From Betaproteobacteria bacterium (GTDB taxonomy: Bacteria; Pseudomonadota; Gammaproteobacteria; Burkholderiales; Burkholderiaceae_C): a stretch of DNA of 18,099 bases. Below the pieces are notes generated by a model. That model made no database searches. It was not told the origin of the DNA and worked only from the letters and a program-made list of their open reading frames with translations. The stretch spans positions 1 to 18,099 of the forward strand of contig RFNL01000392.1 of NCBI GenBank assembly GCA_009927195.1. The letters run 5' to 3'. Below are positions 14,750-18,099 of the stretch, piece after piece (positions within the stretch are counted from its first letter, which is position 1; the number at the start of each line of letters is the position of its first letter). Both the position numbers and the translations under genes were made by a program.

Positions 14750-16065
14750 AAGCACTGGTTCTGGGGGGGGGCGGTCGAGAACATGCCTTGGCCTGGAGGT
14801 TGGCTCAGTCGCCTTTGGTTCAAATGGTTTACGTGGCACCTGGCAACGGTGGAACGGCATTGGACAAGCGACTGCAAAACATCGCATTGACCGATGTCGT
14901 GGCCTTGCGCGAATGGGCACAAGAAGCGCGCATTGATCTCACTGTGGTGGGGCCTGAAGCGTTGCTGGCTGCAGGGGTGGTGGATGAATTTCGCAAACAT
15001 GGATTGCGTATTTTTGGACCTACCCAAGCTGCGGCACAACTGGAAAGTTCCAAGGCATTCTCCAAAGACTTCATGCGCCGCCACGGCATTCCAACGGCCC
15101 GCCATGAAACATTCACCGATCCCGAGTTGGCACACCAATGCGTCAATCAATGGGGCGCGCCCATCGTGATCAAGGCCGATGGTTTGGCCGCAGGCAAGGG
15201 TGTGGTGGTGGCGAGCACCCTGGAACAAGCCCATCAGGCCATTGATGACATGCTCGGCTCCAACCGTCTAGGGGTCAAGCTCAATCAAGTGGGTGCTTGT
15301 GTGGTCATAGAAGAGTTTTTGGCTGGAGAGGAAGCCAGTTTCATGGTCATGTGCGATGGTGTCAGCGTGCTGCCATTGGCCACCTCGCAAGACCACAAAC
15401 GATTGCTCGATCATGACCAAGGCCCTAATACAGGCGGTATGGGCGCTTATTCACCTGCGCCGGTGGTCACGCCCGAAGTGCATGCCCGGGTGATGAGGGA
15501 AATCATCCAACCCACCCTGGATGGTATGAAAAAAGATGGCATTGTCTACACCGGTTTTTTGTACGCGGGCCTGATGATCGATGCCAACGGTCAACCCAAA
15601 ACTTTGGAATTCAACTGTCGACTTGGTGACCCTGAAACGCAGCCCATACTGATGCGGCTGAAAAGCGATTTTTTTTCGCTCTTATGGTCCGCCACCGCTG
15701 GAGAATTGGATCGCTTGGGTGTGGATGATGTGCTGTGGGACCATCGCGCTGCTTTGGGTGTGGTGATGGCCTCCCGAGGTTACCCCTTGTCGCCCGAATG
15801 GGGGCACACCATTTCAGGCCTCATTCGTGAGGCCTCCGATGCCATGGTTTTTCATGCTGGCACTGCGTGGGATGGTTATCAACTGCGCACCCAAGGCGGA
15901 CGTGTGCTTTGCGTCACTGCACTGGGACGCAATGTCCAATTGGCCAAGGAACGTGCCTATCAGGTGCTCAAGCAGATAGCTTTTGAAGGTCAGCAATTTC
16001 GCACCGATATCGGACACTTGGCCATCCGCAGCACCCGAAAAGGCAATGAGTCTGCCAGGCCTTGA
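14746..16065 (+). CDS. purD: Phosphoribosylamine-glycine ligase (GAR synthetase)
   Basis: Second step of purine synthesis: joins glycine to phosphoribosylamine using ATP. The 439-residue ATP-grasp enzyme has the N-terminal VLGGGGREHALAW (about 5-17), TVVGPEALLAAG, the ATP-grasp IKADGLAAGKGVVV (about 142-155), DQGPNTGGMGAYSPAP and the metal-binding EFNCRLGDPETQP (about 288-300). Length is normal for the family. The start overlaps the yebC stop by four bases (ATGA). The Leu-Gly-Gly-Gly stretch is encoded by nine consecutive G (14763-14771), a slippage-prone tract. It is followed after 35 bp by nadD; no hemF lies between. Confidence 0.98.
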   Translation: MKALVLGGGGREHALAWRLAQSPLVQMVYVAPGNGGTALDKRLQNIALTDVVALREWAQEARIDLTVVGPEALLAAGVVDEFRKHGLRIFGPTQAAAQLESSKAFSKDFMRRHGIPTARHETFTDPELAHQCVNQWGAPIVIKADGLAAGKGVVVASTLEQAHQAIDDMLGSNRLGVKLNQVGACVVIEEFLAGEEASFMVMCDGVSVLPLATSQDHKRLLDHDQGPNTGGMGAYSPAPVVTPEVHARVMREIIQPTLDGMKKDGIVYTGFLYAGLMIDANGQPKTLEFNCRLGDPETQPILMRLKSDFFSLLWSATAGELDRLGVDDVLWDHRAALGVVMASRGYPLSPEWGHTISGLIREASDAMVFHAGTAWDGYQLRTQGGRVLCVTALGRNVQLAKERAYQVLKQIAFEGQQFRTDIGHLAIRSTRKGNESARP

Positions 16066-16100
16066 ACGGGCCAAGCATCCGAATTTGATTTTCTTAACGA

Positions 16101-16739
16101 TTGGACTTGAGTACCCTGGACACCTTGGAACCCCCAGTGCAACGCAAAGTGGGTTTATTCGGCGGGTCTTTTGACCCACCCCACTTGGCCCACATGGCTT
16201 TGGCCCAGCATGCCATTGATCGCCTTGAATTGGATGAGTTGCGGGTCGTTCCCAGTGGGCAGGCTTGGTACAAAAAATCCAGTGAAACCCATCGACTGCA
16301 CCGATTGGCCATGGTGAAGTTGTGCTTTGCCCAATGGCCGCAAGTCATTGTGGATGATAGAGAAATCTTGCGCGAAGGGCCAAGTTACACCATCGATAGC
16401 TTGCGTGAACTATCCACTGAACACACCAATTGCCGTTGGTATTTGATTATTGGTGAGGATCAGGCACGATCATTTGAAACATGGCGCGAATGGTCTGAGA
16501 TCGTTCAATTGGCTCAATTGGTCGTTGCCAAACGCCCAGATCTGGACATATCAGTCCCCGATATGGCTGGATGGCACAATCAGGCCACGCATACCGCCGT
16601 CGAATTGGACTTCCCGATGATGGACATCAGTGCCACAAGCGTTCGAGCCGCTCTCGCCCAGCATCGGCCTGTTTTCCAATGGCTGAGTCCTGCCGTCATT
16701 GACTACATCCACCGCCACAATCTGTACCGCACCACTTGA
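16101..16739 (+). CDS. nadD: Nicotinate-nucleotide adenylyltransferase
   Basis: Adenylates nicotinate mononucleotide in NAD synthesis. The 212-residue reading frame shows the nucleotidyltransferase signature GLFGGSFDPPHLAH (about 18-31, with the HxxH motif), GPSYTIDSLREL (93-104) and ISATSVRAAL (about 176-185). The start is uncertain. No ATG occurs before the conserved region and a stop lies just upstream, so translation must use a non-ATG codon. TTG at 16101 gives the longest form, and TTG 16107, TTG 16122 or GTG 16137 would shorten the N terminus to nearer the usual family start. None has a strong Shine-Dalgarno. The stop codon overlaps the ATG of rsfS by one base (TGATG). Confidence 0.93.
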   Translation: MDLSTLDTLEPPVQRKVGLFGGSFDPPHLAHMALAQHAIDRLELDELRVVPSGQAWYKKSSETHRLHRLAMVKLCFAQWPQVIVDDREILREGPSYTIDSLRELSTEHTNCRWYLIIGEDQARSFETWREWSEIVQLAQLVVAKRPDLDISVPDMAGWHNQATHTAVELDFPMMDISATSVRAALAQHRPVFQWLSPAVIDYIHRHNLYRTT

Positions 16740-17307
16740 TGACTTCCAACACCATTCCAAAAGATGTTCAGAAACTTCAACGCTTGATTGCGGATGCATT
16801 GGAGGATGTCAAAGCCCAGGACATAGTGGTGTTCAACACAGAGCACCTGTCACCATTGTTTGAACGCGTCATCATTGCAACGGGCACTTCAAACCGCCAA
16901 ACCGGTCTTTGTCCAACAGTGTGCGCGACAAGGTGAAAGAGGCTGGATTGCCAAAGCCCCGCATTGAAGGAGAGGACAACGGCGAATGGATCATTGTCGA
17001 TTGCGGTCCTGCGGTGGTGCACATCATGCAACCAGCCATTCGACAGTACTACCATCTGGAAGAAATTTGGGGCGACAAACCCATTCGATTGAAATTGGGA
17101 TCGCCCAAGCCCATGGCAGTTGTGACCAAAGAACCGGCCCCTTCTGCCGCCAAAAAAAGATCTGGGGCCATCAAGTCGGCTGCACCTGCTGCCTCGACAA
17201 CCCGCAAACCCTTGGGTGAAGCCGTCGACCAGCCCCGGATCAGCGCAGCGGGCAAAACGCCCAAGCCAAGCCCCAGAGCCACCAAAACAACGCTGAAGAA
17301 TCCATGA
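16739..17307 (+). pseudogene. rsfS: Ribosome silencing factor RsfS, interrupted by a one-base frameshift
   Basis: RsfS (Iojap/YbeB/DUF143) binds ribosomal protein uL14 and blocks subunit joining in slow growth. Frame one, from the ATG at 16739, gives the family N terminus through DALEDVKAQDIVVFNTEHLS to IIATGTSNRQT (55 residues), then unrelated residues to a TGA at 16934-16936. The family sequence resumes in the -1 frame at 16909 with LSNSVRDKVKEAG, then RIEGEDNGEWIIVDCG and MQPAIRQYYHLEEIWGD. Between the two, five bases (16904-16908) stand where relatives need six, so one base is missing. No slippery heptamer is present, so programmed frameshifting is unlikely; a recent mutation or a sequencing error is more probable. 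After EEIWGD comes a low-complexity Lys/Ala/Pro tail of about 75 residues. It ends in an ATGA overlap with rlmH. Confidence 0.88.
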
Positions 17308-17771
17308 AATTGTGGGTCGTGGCGGTGGGGCAGCGCACACCCGATTGGGCCCAATCTGCATGGGATGACTTTGCCAAGCGATTTCCCCCGGAGTGGCCAT
17401 TGACGTTGAAGGCCGTGAAAACCGAGCCGCGACACAAGGTCGCAACGGACAAGTTTTTACAGGCTGAACGAAAACGACTCGAGTCTGCCATTCCCAAAGA
17501 TGCATGGCGAATTGCTTTGGATGAGCGCGGCCAAAGTGTTACCACCCAATCATTGGCCCAACAGTTGCGGGGCTGGCAAGGTCAAGGACGTGATGTGGCT
17601 TTTATCATTGGCGGACCCGACGGCCTCGACCCGCAATTCAAAGACCAAGCGCACCAGCTTTGGCGACTTTCTGATTTGACCTTGCCGCATGCGCTCGCCC
17701 GCGTGCTGCTCATTGAGCAACTCTATCGCGCCATTTCGGTGCTGTCATACCACCCCTATCACCGGGAGTGA
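17304..17771 (+). CDS. rlmH: 23S rRNA (pseudouridine1915-N3)-methyltransferase RlmH
   Basis: SPOUT-class methyltransferase that methylates pseudouridine 1915 in helix 69 of 23S rRNA on assembled ribosomes, using S-adenosylmethionine. The 155-residue protein is full length, with the knot's AdoMet site FIIGGPDGLDP (about 100-110). It ends in the hallmark RLSDLTLPHALARVLLIEQL (about 121-140) and YRAISVLSYHPYHRE. It starts within the rsfS stop (ATGA overlap), the usual rsfS-rlmH arrangement. The rsfS frameshift could reduce coupling and hence RlmH output. Confidence 0.98.
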   Translation: MKLWVVAVGQRTPDWAQSAWDDFAKRFPPEWPLTLKAVKTEPRHKVATDKFLQAERKRLESAIPKDAWRIALDERGQSVTTQSLAQQLRGWQGQGRDVAFIIGGPDGLDPQFKDQAHQLWRLSDLTLPHALARVLLIEQLYRAISVLSYHPYHRE

Positions 17772-17775
17772 TGCC

Positions 17776-18099
17776 ATGCCTGATTGGATTTACCTGTCAT
17801 CCCAAAGCCCCAGGCGCCAATCCCTGCTGAACCAAATCGGGCAAAAGTTTCGGCTTTTAGAGCCTGATTTTGGTGAAGATGTCGAGTCGCTGGAAACCTT
17901 TCGAGCGGGTGAGACGCCCCAACAATATGTTCAACGCGTGACCCAACTCAAATTGGATGCCGCCTTAGGTCGGTTGAAAAGAAGAGACCTGACCGTGGCA
18001 CCCATTTTGTGTGCCGATACAACGGTGGCATTGGGCCATGAAATTTTTGGCAAACCCAAAGACCGACAACATGCCCGCCAAATATTGCATGCATTGGGC
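17776..18099 (+). CDS. maf: Maf/YhdE-like nucleotide pyrophosphatase, 3' end beyond window
   Basis: Maf-family proteins hydrolyse non-canonical or modified nucleoside triphosphates and some affect septation. The 108 visible residues start MPDWIYLSSQSPRRQSLL, matching the family's N-terminal ASxSPRR motif. They reach ILCADTTVALGHEIFGKP, where the conserved Asp-Thr-Thr-Val marks the active site. The subgroup (dTTP/UTP type or m7GTP type) cannot be fixed from the partial sequence, although the ADTTV motif fits the dTTP/UTP type. The ATG at 17776 is chosen because GGAG lies seven bases upstream and the frame gives the family N terminus; an ATG at 17771 is out of frame. It follows rlmH by four bases and runs off the right edge. 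Confidence 0.94.
   Translation, partial: MPDWIYLSSQSPRRQSLLNQIGQKFRLLEPDFGEDVESLETFRAGETPQQYVQRVTQLKLDAALGRLKRRDLTVAPILCADTTVALGHEIFGKPKDRQHARQILHALG

Noticed and set aside
16898..16915. Programmed ribosomal frameshift site in rsfS
   Set aside because: A -1 shift would be needed, but there is no X-XXY-YYZ heptamer, no stable following hairpin and no upstream Shine-Dalgarno-like stimulator; RsfS is not known to need recoding.

Overview
The window reads as chromosomal core from a betaproteobacterium of the order Burkholderiales, most likely family Comamonadaceae. A Limnohabitans- or Rhodoferax-like organism would fit, but this is inferred from protein character and gene order, not from a search. 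It is densely packed, with 23 protein genes or gene remnants and no gap longer than about 135 bp between them. I saw no rRNA, tRNA, CRISPR array, insertion sequence or phage gene.

Layout. Positions 1-1994 (minus strand) carry lexA, a small uncharacterised ORF and a D-2-hydroxyacid dehydrogenase cut by the window edge. A cytoplasmic-looking asparaginase diverges from lexA across an intergenic region with three tandem CTG-N10-CAG LexA boxes. Positions 3057-6822 (minus) form an envelope cluster: exbB, exbD, lpxK, a Trm112-like gene, kdsB and adk. The members from exbB to kdsB abut or overlap, and adk follows after 98 bp. Positions 6945-8838 (plus) carry xseA and the iron superoxide dismutase gene sodB. 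A secreted DUF192 protein (minus) and icd (plus) diverge at about 9.4 kb. A cold-shock-domain gene (minus) and clpS-clpA (plus) diverge at about 11.1 kb. From 14030 to the right edge (plus) runs a compact housekeeping operon: yebC, purD, nadD, rsfS, rlmH, maf.

How the genes work together. LexA controls the SOS response and probably itself. ExbB/ExbD form a proton-driven inner-membrane motor. LpxK and KdsB act in lipid A and Kdo assembly, so that cluster serves the outer membrane. ClpS delivers N-degron substrates to ClpA, which feeds ClpP (not in the window). The last operon combines purine and NAD synthesis with ribosome-linked functions: RsfS (ribosome silencing) and RlmH (23S rRNA methylation).

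Most genes are ordinary. The observations most worth checking are the triple SOS operator shared by lexA and asparaginase, a one-base frameshift in rsfS, a perfect inverted repeat with the dehydrogenase start codon in its loop, a nine-G tract near the start of purD, a probable leaderless clpS transcript, the icd terminator inside the 3' end of the opposing cold-shock gene, and strong apparent enrichment of TTGGCC/GGCCAA. I found no convincing undescribed multi-gene system.
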